Of a DNA stretch of 14,534 nucleotides, positions 1-6,755 are shown piece by piece. This DNA is from Actinomyces sp. Its GTDB lineage: Bacteria > Actinomycetota > Actinomycetes > Actinomycetales > Actinomycetaceae. Positions within the stretch are counted from its first letter, which is position 1. Each line of letters begins with the position of its first letter. Under the pieces are notes generated by a model. That model saw only the letters and a program-made list of their open reading frames with translations. It was not told where the DNA came from and ran no database searches. The translations under genes were made by a program, and so were the position numbers. The stretch spans positions 1 to 14,534 of the forward strand of contig DUQT01000204.1 of NCBI GenBank assembly GCA_012837655.1, read 5' to 3'.

Positions 1-439
1 ACGCGGCAACTCCGCAGCCAACGTAGTTCACGTCCGACATTTCGAGTGTGCCCTGAATCGTTCCATCTTCCCCAAACGCGCCGTGCAGAAGCGGAAATAC
101 GACATCAACTTCGCCCAGTTCACGCGCATCAATCGCGTCACCGGTTACCGCGCGTTGTTTTTCCACGAGGACGTTACTTCCAGCCCACATGGATACGGAC
201 GACTCACCGGCTTCGATGACTGCTCCGCGACCATCGACCATTTCAAACAGTTCAGGTTTTGCCGGGACGCGCACCCACTCACCCTTTTGTGTCACACCAA
301 TCGCGATGACTTCATATCGGTCGCGATCTATTGCAGCCATAACGCTGGCCGCAGTTGCACAAGATACTTGGTGTTCGCCACTGCGCCCTCCGAAAATGAG
401 GGCGACGCGAGGTTTCTGAGCGGTTGCACTTTCAGTCAT
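1..439 (-). CDS. ddl: D-alanine--D-alanine ligase, N-terminal part (cut by window edge)
   Basis: This is the first 146 codons of an ATP-grasp ligase that joins two D-alanines in the cytoplasm for the peptidoglycan stem peptide. Reading the minus strand from the ATG at 439 gives MTESATAQKPRVALIFGGRS, then GEHQVS near residues 21-26, which is the N-terminal GGxSxEHxVS signature of Ddl. Near the window edge come FPLLHGAFGEDG and TIQGTLEM, then YVGCGVAA, the usual end of the N-terminal substrate domain. No stop occurs before position 1; the ATP-grasp and C-terminal domains lie outside the window. It sits 65 bp downstream of gpsA in the same direction, and I see no clear promoter or terminator in the gap, so co-transcription is likely. 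The gap contains a CACGT/ACGTG inverted repeat around 467-484. The start has only a weak purine-rich leader. Confidence 0.93.
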   Translation of the reverse strand, partial: MTESATAQKPRVALIFGGRSGEHQVSCATAASVMAAIDRDRYEVIAIGVTQKGEWVRVPAKPELFEMVDGRGAVIEAGESSVSMWAGSNVLVEKQRAVTGDAIDARELGEVDVVFPLLHGAFGEDGTIQGTLEMSDVNYVGCGVAA

Positions 440-504
440 GCTTCGACTCTACTTCATCTCACAGACACGTATTTCAAGACGTGCCACAGTAGTCATATTC
501 TGCT

Positions 505-1524
505 CTACACGAGGTGGATGCGCCAACCGTCGCGTTTGCGTGGGCGGTCAAGGAGCGCACGACTCATTTCGAACAGGTCCGCACCGTCGTTGATGACTGC
601 GGAGACGGCCTCGGAGATCGGCATGTCTACCCCGAGTTTGCGGGCCTGGCGAACTAGCGGCCGGGCAGTTGCGGCGCCCTCAACAACGCCAACGGAGAGT
701 GCCTTCGCTTCTTCCTTGCTCATTCCCTGGCCCATGCGGTAGCCAAAGGAGAAGTTTCTTGAAAGCTTCGACGAACACGTTGCGATCAGGTCACCCATTC
801 CCGCGAGCCCCGCAAACGTGTCGGGATGCGCACCAAGTGCGATGCCGAACCGGGTCATCTCAGCTAGCCCGCGGGTAATCAAGGTGGTCCTGGTGTTTGA
901 ACCCCACCCCATGCCTTCAGCGGCGCCAACGGCAACCGCAATCACATTCTTAGTTGCTCCCGCAACCTCGACGCCAACCAGATCCGTAGATACGTAGGGG
1001 CGGAAGTACGAGTTGTGGCAGGCCTCAGCGATCTCAGACGCCAGGTCCTCGCTCGAAGACGCGATAACCGTGGCAGTGGGATGCTTCTCGATGATCTCCC
1101 GGGACAGGTTCGGCCCCGACAGTGCTGCGACTCGGTACAGTTCCACAGTAGCGGCCTCGGAAATAATGTCCGTGACGAGTTTTAGACTGTTTCTTTCAAG
1201 GCCCTTCGACAGCGAAAGGATTGGTGTTTCGGGTGAAATTAGGTCCTGGAATGGCTCCAGGGTTTCACGAATAACCTGCGTCGGAAGGACGACGACTAAC
1301 AGGTCAACGTCTGTCGCTACCTCGGATCTTTCGGTGGTCGCGGTAATCTTGGGTGACAGCCGAATACCCGGCAGATAACGCTGGTTTGATCCGGACTGGA
1401 TTTGCGCAACGGTTTCCTCATTGCGTCCCCACATGATTACTTCACGGCCCGCATCCGCGAGAACCTGCGCAAACGTGGTTCCCCACGCACCAGTACCGAT
1501 AATTCCAACCCGCTGTATAGACAT
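505..1524 (-). CDS. gpsA: Glycerol-3-phosphate dehydrogenase [NAD(P)+]
   Basis: This 339-residue cytosolic enzyme reduces dihydroxyacetone phosphate to sn-glycerol-3-phosphate, the backbone for phospholipids. The Rossmann motif GIIGTGAWGTTFA is at residues 7-19. LSKGLE lies near 105-110 and the SGPNLSRE loop near 136-143. The C-terminal domain begins with GATKNVIA, where Lys192 matches the catalytic lysine, followed by GLAGMGDLIATC (239-250) and the anion-binding LSRNFSFG (254-261). The length is normal for the family. There is no good Shine-Dalgarno before the ATG at 1524; instead TAAAGT ends 6 nt upstream, so the transcript may begin at the start codon. It precedes ddl in the same direction and is divergent from the lipoprotein gene. 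With plsC it supplies substrate and acylation steps for phosphatidic acid. Confidence 0.97.
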   Translation of the reverse strand: MSIQRVGIIGTGAWGTTFAQVLADAGREVIMWGRNEETVAQIQSGSNQRYLPGIRLSPKITATTERSEVATDVDLLVVVLPTQVIRETLEPFQDLISPETPILSLSKGLERNSLKLVTDIISEAATVELYRVAALSGPNLSREIIEKHPTATVIASSSEDLASEIAEACHNSYFRPYVSTDLVGVEVAGATKNVIAVAVGAAEGMGWGSNTRTTLITRGLAEMTRFGIALGAHPDTFAGLAGMGDLIATCSSKLSRNFSFGYRMGQGMSKEEAKALSVGVVEGAATARPLVRQARKLGVDMPISEAVSAVINDGADLFEMSRALLDRPRKRDGWRIHLV

Positions 1525-1530
1525 GTTTTG

Positions 1531-1536
1531 ACTTTA
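1531..1536 (-). promoter_or_regulatory. Putative -10 box for leaderless gpsA transcript
   Basis: TAAAGT (minus strand) fits the actinobacterial TANNNT -10 pattern and is followed by exactly 6 nt before the ATG at 1524. That would place the transcription start at or beside the A of the start codon. No convincing -35 hexamer is seen. The assignment rests on spacing and on the absence of a ribosome binding site. Confidence 0.4.
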
Positions 1537-1615
1537 CCGCACGCCACGACAACGCACGTTTGTAACACGGCTTCCGGTAGGGTTTGAGAGAACGTTCACG
1601 AACTTGGAGATAGAC

Positions 1616-2278
1616 ATGCGCGCTCGCCGACTCCTCTACCCCGGCATTGCCCTGAGCCTAGTAGCGACCCTTTCGCTGGCGGGGTGCAGTGGACAGTCCT
1701 CGCAACCGCAGGAAGAGCCAACCACCACAATCTCGTTAATTGAACCTTCCGAATCGTCGACGGAATCGTCCGAAATGCCCGAGGGCGAGGCCGGGGAAAA
1801 CTCCAACTATGCGGACGCTGAACAGGGTGAGCCGTCTTTAGACATCCCGTGGCAGACCGAGGCGTCAGAATCACCAGAGGACCAGCAGACGTCACTGCTT
1901 GCCCACGATTTCCGGGTTGGCCTGCATGACGATTACTACCGCGTCGTCGTTGAGTTTGTTGGTGAAGGCACACCCGGTTGGAGCATCAACTGGGTGGAGG
2001 AATCAACGGAAATTGGGCGCGGCGAACCACTCCCAATCCCGCAGGGCAACGTTTTGGACATCATGATTAACGGCGCATCGTGGCCCGTCGTTAAGGGAGC
2101 GCCGGAATACTACTACAACGGGCCCGCCGACAAACGACTGGATGACGATGTCGTCGCCTGGTTCGATGGCGCGTTTGAATCCCAAACCCACGTTGCAGTG
2201 TCTTCCGACAAGGTGCGCGAATACAGGGTCTTCACCCTCGAGTCACCGAAGAGACTCGTGGTCGACCTCAAGCGCTAG
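1616..2278 (+). CDS. AMIN-like domain lipoprotein
   Basis: This is a 220-residue predicted secreted lipoprotein. I chose the ATG at 1616 because GGAGA (1606-1610) lies 5 nt upstream; a TTG at 1604 in the same frame overlaps that ribosome binding site and is less likely. The N-terminus MRARR is followed by a hydrophobic stretch and the lipobox LAGC, with Cys24 as the predicted lipidated residue. Residues 25-95 form an acidic, Ser/Glu/Gln-rich, probably disordered linker. Residues about 98-220 resemble the AMIN-like domain of many actinobacterial lipoproteins: FRVGLHDDYYRVVVEF, then GTPGWSINWV, and the C-terminal YRVFTLESPKRLVVDLKR. Related domains are linked to cell-envelope localisation, but no substrate or partner can be named. 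It is divergent from gpsA, convergent with plsC, and ends directly against the plsC stop codon. Confidence 0.85.
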   Translation: MRARRLLYPGIALSLVATLSLAGCSGQSSQPQEEPTTTISLIEPSESSTESSEMPEGEAGENSNYADAEQGEPSLDIPWQTEASESPEDQQTSLLAHDFRVGLHDDYYRVVVEFVGEGTPGWSINWVEESTEIGRGEPLPIPQGNVLDIMINGASWPVVKGAPEYYYNGPADKRLDDDVVAWFDGAFESQTHVAVSSDKVREYRVFTLESPKRLVVDLKR

Positions 2279-2992
2279 TTAAGGCTCCGGGTAGGCCTCT
2301 AGTTTCGGATCCCACCTGGTTTCGGGAGCTTTCTCGCCGCGGATGTCCTCAATCATGCTGGTGATGGTTTGCTCCATGCGGCGAGTTGCTTCTCTAACAG
2401 CGTCCCAATCGTCCTCGTCCTGATTTAGGTCAGATAGGTCGATCGGCGGTCCTGCGGTTACCCACGTGTCGCGGCGACGAAGTGGGAGGGAGTTCCTCCA
2501 GCGGTCCATGATCTTATCCACGCCCCAGTGCGCTACTGGGATTACGGGGATTCCAGTAGCAAGCGCAAGGCGGGCAGCACCGGTCTTGAACTTCATCGGC
2601 CACTTATCGGGATCACGGGTGAGCGTGCCCTCCGGGAAGATCGCGATTGATTCCCCTTCAGCAAGGGCCTTCTTGGCGTACTTCAAAGCGTCCGTTGCAT
2701 GGCTCGAGTTACGCACGACCGGCACCATCTTTGCTCGGGTCAGAATGTGCTTGAGCACAGGCACTCTGAACAGGCTGTCCTTCGCCAAGACTCGCACGGC
2801 AGTTCCGCGGTCAACAACGAAGTGTGCGACCACGATGACGTCGTACTCGCTCACATGGTTCATGATCAGGATGTACGGCTTGTCGACCGGAATGTTTTCC
2901 CGCCCCTTCCAGTGTGGACGGGTGGTTAGTTTCGCTAGTGGTCGCAAAACTTCAACGGCGACCTTATAAATGCCCTTGGGAGGATTAGTCAC
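2279..2992 (-). CDS. plsC: 1-acyl-sn-glycerol-3-phosphate acyltransferase (PlsC/LPLAT family)
   Basis: This 237-residue protein is a lysophosphatidic acid acyltransferase-type enzyme. In this family it transfers an acyl chain to lysophosphatidic acid to make phosphatidic acid at the inner face of the membrane. The catalytic H-x4-D motif is NHVSEYD at residues 45-51, and the glycerolphosphate-binding motif is FPEGTLT at 119-125. VPVVR (90-94) and GIPVIPVAHWG (147-157) are also typical. Translation starts at GTG 2992 with no evident Shine-Dalgarno; TAGACT ends 6 nt upstream, so a leaderless transcript is possible. Its neighbourhood of gpsA, ddl and murA fits phospholipid and envelope synthesis. 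A role acylating a different lysophospholipid cannot be excluded from sequence. A 25-bp repeat array lies upstream, between it and murA. Confidence 0.93.
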   Translation of the reverse strand: MTNPPKGIYKVAVEVLRPLAKLTTRPHWKGRENIPVDKPYILIMNHVSEYDVIVVAHFVVDRGTAVRVLAKDSLFRVPVLKHILTRAKMVPVVRNSSHATDALKYAKKALAEGESIAIFPEGTLTRDPDKWPMKFKTGAARLALATGIPVIPVAHWGVDKIMDRWRNSLPLRRRDTWVTAGPPIDLSDLNQDEDDWDAVREATRRMEQTITSMIEDIRGEKAPETRWDPKLEAYPEP

Positions 2993-2998
2993 GGCTCT

Positions 2999-3004
2999 AG
3001 TCTA
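2999..3004 (-). promoter_or_regulatory. Putative -10 box for leaderless plsC transcript
   Basis: TAGACT (minus strand) matches TANNNT and lies 6 nt before the GTG start at 2992, the same spacing as at gpsA. A clear -35 element is not visible. Support comes from the shared geometry and the missing ribosome binding site. Confidence 0.4.
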
Positions 3005-3036
3005 AACTCTCTTGGTCTCTAAACAGGCTTGGGTTC

Positions 3037-3111
3037 GTGATGCGAACGCAGTTTCAGATTTGTGATGCACACGCAGTCTTAGATTTGTAATGCGCACGCA
3101 GTTTCACGCTC
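3037..3111. repeat. Three 25-bp tandem repeats between murA and plsC
   Basis: Three contiguous units at 3037-3061, 3062-3086 and 3087-3111 start GTGATGCGAACGCAGT, GTGATGCACACGCAGT and GTAATGCGCACGCAGT. Units 1 and 2 match at 21 of 25 positions, units 1 and 3 at 19 of 25. Units 1 and 3 contain the inverted repeat TGCGNNCGCA, slightly degraded in unit 2. A weak fourth start (ATGATGC) follows at 3112. There are no unique spacers, so this is not a CRISPR array. It lies just downstream of the murA stop and about 33 bp upstream of the proposed plsC -10 box. Confidence 0.85.
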
Positions 3112-3126
3112 ATGATGCTAGCGGTC

Positions 3127-4443
3127 CTAGACTCGTTCGACGTTTGCACCGAGTCGGCCGAGCTTCGTCAAGAAGTGCTCGTATCCGCGAGCGATCACAT
3201 CAATACCGTGAACAGTGGATTCGCCTTCAGCTGCCAGTGCGGCGATCAGGTAGGAGAATCCGCCGCGCAGGTCCGGCACCCAAATTTCTGCTCCGTGAAG
3301 CGGAGTGGGGCCAGAAATGACTGCCGAGTGGTAGAAATTTCGCTGTCCAAAACGGCACGGTGTCCCACCAAGACACTCGCGGTAAATCTGGATTTGGGAA
3401 CCCATCTGGTTCAAAGCCCGAGTGAATCCAAGACGGTTCTCATACACCGTCTCATGAACAATCGAAAGCCCCTTCGCCTGCGTCAAAGCTACAACAAGCG
3501 GCTGCTGCCAGTCCGTCATAAAGCCCGGATGCACGTTCGTTTCCAACACGATGGACTGCAGGTCGCCACCGGGGTGGAAGAAGCGGATGCCGTTGTCGTC
3601 GATCTCGAACTGTCCACCAACCTTGCGGAAAGTGTTCAAGAAGGTCGTCATGTCAGGCTGGTGCGCACCACGAACGTAAATGTCACCGTGGGTTGCCAGT
3701 GCTGCTGAAGCCCACGAAGCGGCCTCAATACGGTCAGGTAGAGCTGTATGAGTGAATCCCTTCAGCTCCTTAACGCCCTCAATACGAATGGTCCTATCCG
3801 TATCTACCGACAGGTTTGCGCCCATTTTTTGGAGGACGTTGATGAGGTCCATGATTTCGGGTTCGATTGCGGCACCGGTTAGTTCAGTAATGCCCTCTGC
3901 CATCACGGCGGTTAGGAGCGTCTGTTCGGTAGCGCCAACCGAGGGGAACGGCAGATTGATCTTGGTTCCATGCAAGCCGTTCGGGGCGGTGATGTGGATA
4001 CCGCTGTCCTGCTTATCAACCTGTGCACCAAATGCGCGTAGCGCGTCCAGGTGCATATCAATTGGGCGATCGCCGATCCGGCAACCACCCAGGTCGGGGA
4101 TAAAGGCCTCCCCCAGGCGGTGGAGTAGCGGGCCACAGAAAAGAATTGGAATGCGGGATGATCCCGCGAGCGCCTGCACTTCAGCTACGTGAGCTGTCTC
4201 CACGTTTGAGGGGTCAAGATCCAGGACCCCAGCGCCGTGGTCAAAGTTAATTTGGACGCCGTGTAGACCCAGCAGCTCCGATACCAAATCCACATCGCGA
4301 ATCAGCGGGACGTTGCGAAGCTTGGACGGGGTCGTGCCTAAAAGGCTGGCGACCATGGCCTTTGGAACAAAGTTCTTTGCACCCCGCACGGTGATGTCAC
4401 CCTCAAGTGGTTTACCGCCGTGTACACGCAAAATGGAGTCCAT
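3127..4443 (-). CDS. murA: UDP-N-acetylglucosamine 1-carboxyvinyltransferase (MurA family)
   Basis: This 438-residue cytosolic enzyme transfers enolpyruvate from PEP to UDP-GlcNAc, the first committed step of peptidoglycan synthesis. Visible family residues are Lys23-Asn24 in RGAKN, Cys121 in GGCRIGDRPIDMHL (the position of E. coli Cys115), Asp311 in HPGFMTDWQQP (the Asp305 position), Arg337 in ENRLGF, and the C-terminal DLRGGFSYLIAALAAEG and RGYEHFLTKLGRLGANVERV. Length is slightly above the 420-residue norm, as in actinobacterial members. The ATG at 4443 follows GAAAGG at a usable distance, and a perfect TATAAT lies 19 nt upstream of the ATG, so the leader is short. Actinobacteria may carry two MurA paralogues; whether this is the main one cannot be judged here. 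Cys at the PEP site predicts the fosfomycin-sensitive type. Confidence 0.93.
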   Translation of the reverse strand: MDSILRVHGGKPLEGDITVRGAKNFVPKAMVASLLGTTPSKLRNVPLIRDVDLVSELLGLHGVQINFDHGAGVLDLDPSNVETAHVAEVQALAGSSRIPILFCGPLLHRLGEAFIPDLGGCRIGDRPIDMHLDALRAFGAQVDKQDSGIHITAPNGLHGTKINLPFPSVGATEQTLLTAVMAEGITELTGAAIEPEIMDLINVLQKMGANLSVDTDRTIRIEGVKELKGFTHTALPDRIEAASWASAALATHGDIYVRGAHQPDMTTFLNTFRKVGGQFEIDDNGIRFFHPGGDLQSIVLETNVHPGFMTDWQQPLVVALTQAKGLSIVHETVYENRLGFTRALNQMGSQIQIYRECLGGTPCRFGQRNFYHSAVISGPTPLHGAEIWVPDLRGGFSYLIAALAAEGESTVHGIDVIARGYEHFLTKLGRLGANVERV

Positions 4444-4459
4444 GGTTGCCTTTCAATCA

Positions 4460-4499
4460 GAAATTATAGGGCAGGGAAGATCAGCGATCTTCCCTGCCC
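4460..4499 (-). terminator. Rho-independent terminator of leuCD
   Basis: A perfect 14-bp inverted repeat (arms 4486-4499 and 4469-4482, minus-strand 5' arm GGGCAGGGAAGATC, 3-nt loop) starts 68 bp after the leuD stop. On the minus strand it is followed by TATAATTTCT, a moderately T-rich tail that overlaps the murA -10 box. Confidence 0.75.
4463..4468 (-). promoter_or_regulatory. Consensus -10 box of the murA promoter
   Basis: TATAAT, a perfect -10 hexamer on the minus strand, lies 19 nt before the murA ATG. The expected transcription start near 4456 leaves a leader of about 12 nt that contains the AAGG ribosome binding site. No good -35 is present at 17 bp, because that stretch is occupied by the terminator stem. 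Confidence 0.5.
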
Positions 4500-4566
4500 C
4501 TACTCTATCCCTTTGCCTGTCAGTGAGCGCGCCTCAAAATAAGCTTTTAGCGAGATTCACGCCCAA

Positions 4567-5205
4567 CTACTTGAATTCGCGTGCTGAAATCACAGGCTGC
4601 GGTGGAAGCTGCTTTGCAGGCAGTGTCTTCGGCTTCCAGGCGGGCCTATTTTCCTCGAATTCTTCGATTGCGTCTGCGTCACGAAGGGTTAGGGAAATGT
4701 CGTCGAGTCCCTCCAGAATCCGCCAGCGCGTGTAGTCGTCAATCTCGAAGGTGGTCTGGAACGAGCCGCATACAACTGACCTGTCCTCCAGGTTCACGGT
4801 CAGTTCCGTACCGGGTTCCTCTTCCAGAATCTTCCACAGGGTCTGAGCATCGTCCTCGGAAATAACGCCTGCGACCAAGCCCTGCTTGCCCGCGTTTCCA
4901 CGGAAAATATCGGCGAACTTTGGTGACAGGACGACGCGGAAGCCGTAGTCGTGAAGCGCCCAGACGGCGTGTTCGCGCGAGGACCCGGTGCCGAAGTCGG
5001 AGCCGGCAACCAGGATCGACCCGTTTCGGTAGGCGTCTTGGTTTAGGACGAAGTTGGGGTCCTTTCGCCACGAGGCGAAGAGGGCGTCGTCAAATCCGGT
5101 GCGCGTGATGCGCTTCAGGTAGACGGCGGGAATGATTTGGTCGGTGTCGACGTTCGAGCGGCGCAGGGGCACACCGACGCCAGTGTGTGAGGTGAATTTT
5201 TCCAT
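4567..5205 (-). CDS. leuD: 3-isopropylmalate dehydratase small subunit
   Basis: This 212-residue protein is the swivel-domain subunit of isopropylmalate isomerase, which converts 2-isopropylmalate to 3-isopropylmalate in leucine synthesis together with LeuC. Motifs include NVDTDQIIPAVYLKR at residues 18-32 and GSDFGTGSSREHAVWAL at 68-84, the substrate-recognition loop region of the family; FRGNAGKQGL follows at 101-110. The length is usual (about 200). The ATG at 5205 has an excellent AAAGGAG ribosome binding site about 6 nt upstream, placed in the 21-bp gap after the leuC stop, so the two genes form one operon. A perfect hairpin terminator follows. Expression is expected to follow the NdgR-type regulator encoded divergently upstream of leuC. 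Confidence 0.97.
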   Translation of the reverse strand: MEKFTSHTGVGVPLRRSNVDTDQIIPAVYLKRITRTGFDDALFASWRKDPNFVLNQDAYRNGSILVAGSDFGTGSSREHAVWALHDYGFRVVLSPKFADIFRGNAGKQGLVAGVISEDDAQTLWKILEEEPGTELTVNLEDRSVVCGSFQTTFEIDDYTRWRILEGLDDISLTLRDADAIEEFEENRPAWKPKTLPAKQLPPQPVISAREFK

Positions 5206-5226
5206 CGGTTTCTCCTTTGCTACTCG

Positions 5227-6630
5227 TTAGTCCAAATCGGCCGGGCTGGACAGGCGGCCGGTAATCGCAGTCGCGGCGGCAACTAGCGGCGACACCAGGT
5301 GGGTTCGTCCGCCCTTGCCTTGGCGGCCTTCAAAGTTTCGGTTGGAAGTGGATGCACACCGCTCCCCCGGCGAAAGTTGGTCAGGATTCATTCCTAGGCA
5401 CATGGAGCAGCCCGCGTTGCGCCACTCGGCGCCGAAATCGAGGAAAATCTTGTCGAGCCCCTCTTCCTCCGCCTGAATCTTCACCCGCGACGAACCGGGA
5501 ACAACCAGCATTCGAACGCCGTCAGCAAGCTTCTTACCCTTAATAACTGATGCCGCCGCACGCAGGTCTTCAATCCGCCCGTTCGTGCAAGATCCTAGGA
5601 ACACTGCGTCAACAGCGATGTCGCGCATCGGCGTTCCGGGTTTTAGATCCATATATTCGAGGGCGGATTCGGCTGCCTGTTTGGCTGCATCGTCGGTGAA
5701 ATCTTCTGGGTTCGGTACTGAACCAGACAGTGGAAGTCCCTGGCCGGGGTTGGTGCCCCAGGTGACAAACGGTTCAATGTCTTCTGCATTCAGGATGACT
5801 TCGGCGTCAAACTCAGCGTCTTCATCGGTTGTCAAAGACTTCCAGTACTCGACTGCCTTATCCCAGTCCTCGCCCTCAGGGGCGTGGGGGCGGCCCTTGA
5901 TGTAGTCAAACGTCGTTTGATCGGGAGCAACCATGCCCGCGCGAGCACCGGCCTCGATCGACATGTTACAAATCGTCATGCGACCTTCCATGGAAAGTTC
6001 GCGGATTGCCTGCCCGCGGTATTCCAGGATGTAGCCCTGACCGCCGCCGGTACCGATCTTCGCGATGACTGCCAGGATGATGTCTTTTGCGGTGGAGCCC
6101 TCGGGAAGGGAACCGTTCACCGTGATCGCCATTGTTTTGAATGGCTTCAGTGGAAGCGTCTGGGTTGCAAGTACGTGCTCAACTTCAGATGTGCCGATTC
6201 CAAAGGCGATTGCGCCGAAAGCGCCGTGCGTTGAAGTGTGGCTGTCTCCGCAAACAACTGTCATACCCGGCTGCGTCAGTCCCAGCTGAGGGCCGACTAC
6301 GTGGACGATGCCCTGCTCGGAATCGCCCAGTGGATGCAGGCGCACACCAAATTCTTCAGTATTTGTACGAAGAGTGTTTATCTGCGTCCTCGAAGTTAGA
6401 TCCACGATAGGAAGGTCGATGTTCACGGTCGGAACGTTGTGATCTTCGACTGCGATGGTGAGGTCGGGGCGGCGAACCTTGCGCCCGGCAAGCCGCAGGC
6501 CCTCGAAAGCCTGGGGGCTGGTTACCTCATGAACCAAGTGCAGGTCAATATATAGGAGGTCCGGAGAACCTGCTTCTCCTGCTTTAACAATGTGGTCGGA
6601 CCAAACTTTTTCTGCCATGGTCTTGCCCAT
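5227..6630 (-). CDS. leuC: 3-isopropylmalate dehydratase large subunit
   Basis: This 467-residue aconitase-fold subunit carries the [4Fe-4S] cluster of isopropylmalate isomerase. Cluster cysteines are visible as Cys348 in FLGSCTNGR, and Cys408 and Cys411 in NAGCSMCLGMNPD. VEDHNVPT (61-68), GDSHTSTHGAFGA (128-140) and the C-terminal STSNRNFEGRQGKGGRTHLV also match LeuC. I chose the ATG at 6630 because AAAGGAG lies 6 nt upstream and the protein then begins MGKTMAEKVW, as expected for actinobacterial LeuC. An upstream ATG in frame at 6684 would add 18 residues unlike the family and would swallow the ribosome binding site. It is the first gene of the leuCD operon, and its 125-bp divergent gap with ndgR contains a strong palindrome likely used for regulation. 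Confidence 0.97.
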   Translation of the reverse strand: MGKTMAEKVWSDHIVKAGEAGSPDLLYIDLHLVHEVTSPQAFEGLRLAGRKVRRPDLTIAVEDHNVPTVNIDLPIVDLTSRTQINTLRTNTEEFGVRLHPLGDSEQGIVHVVGPQLGLTQPGMTVVCGDSHTSTHGAFGAIAFGIGTSEVEHVLATQTLPLKPFKTMAITVNGSLPEGSTAKDIILAVIAKIGTGGGQGYILEYRGQAIRELSMEGRMTICNMSIEAGARAGMVAPDQTTFDYIKGRPHAPEGEDWDKAVEYWKSLTTDEDAEFDAEVILNAEDIEPFVTWGTNPGQGLPLSGSVPNPEDFTDDAAKQAAESALEYMDLKPGTPMRDIAVDAVFLGSCTNGRIEDLRAAASVIKGKKLADGVRMLVVPGSSRVKIQAEEEGLDKIFLDFGAEWRNAGCSMCLGMNPDQLSPGERCASTSNRNFEGRQGKGGRTHLVSPLVAAATAITGRLSSPADLD

Positions 6631-6663
6631 CGCATTCTCCTTTCCTGCAATTTTGTGGGCGAC

Positions 6664-6682
6664 GTCCCAAAAACAATGGGAC
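6664..6682. promoter_or_regulatory. Short inverted repeat upstream of leuC
   Basis: GTCCCA (6664-6669) and TGGGAC (6677-6682) form perfect 6-bp arms with a 7-nt A-rich spacer, 34 bp upstream of the leuC start. It could be a secondary protein-binding site or part of the leuC leader. There is no direct support for either role. Confidence 0.3.
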
Positions 6683-6719
6683 ATTGCTTACAGACAACCC
6701 GGTTTTTCAATGTTGCGAC

Positions 6720-6746
6720 TTGCCATCTCATCGATTGAGATGGCAA
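6720..6746. promoter_or_regulatory. Palindromic operator candidate in the ndgR-leuC intergenic region
   Basis: Arms TTGCCATCTCA (6720-6730) and TGAGATGGCAA (6736-6746) are perfectly complementary over 11 bp around the 5-bp centre TCGAT. The site lies 9 bp before the ndgR ATG and about 90 bp before the leuC ATG. NdgR, AreB and LtbR, the IclR regulators encoded in this position in other actinobacteria, are known to act on leuCD, so this is the best candidate for the binding site of the regulator encoded next to it, including autoregulation. Confidence 0.65.
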
Positions 6747-6755
6747 TATCATGAC

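Noticed and set aside
83..742. Plus-strand open frame of 219 codons at the left edge
   Set aside because: It runs antisense over ddl and gpsA, both of which have clear family motifs; the translated product shows no domain and no ribosome binding site.
1590..1597. GAACGTTC palindrome as a LexA box upstream of the lipoprotein
   Set aside because: Actinobacterial SOS boxes have GAAC and GTTC separated by four bases; here they are adjacent.
3112..3708. Plus-strand open frame of 198 codons antisense to murA
   Set aside because: It is a shadow of murA with no recognisable protein features.
6631..6684. Longer N-terminus of LeuC starting at 6684
   Set aside because: The added residues do not resemble LeuC and would place the strong AAAGGAG site inside the coding region.
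6631..6720. Leucine leader peptide or T-box attenuator upstream of leuC
   Set aside because: The gap is short and shows no leucine-rich small frame, specifier loop or terminator hairpin.
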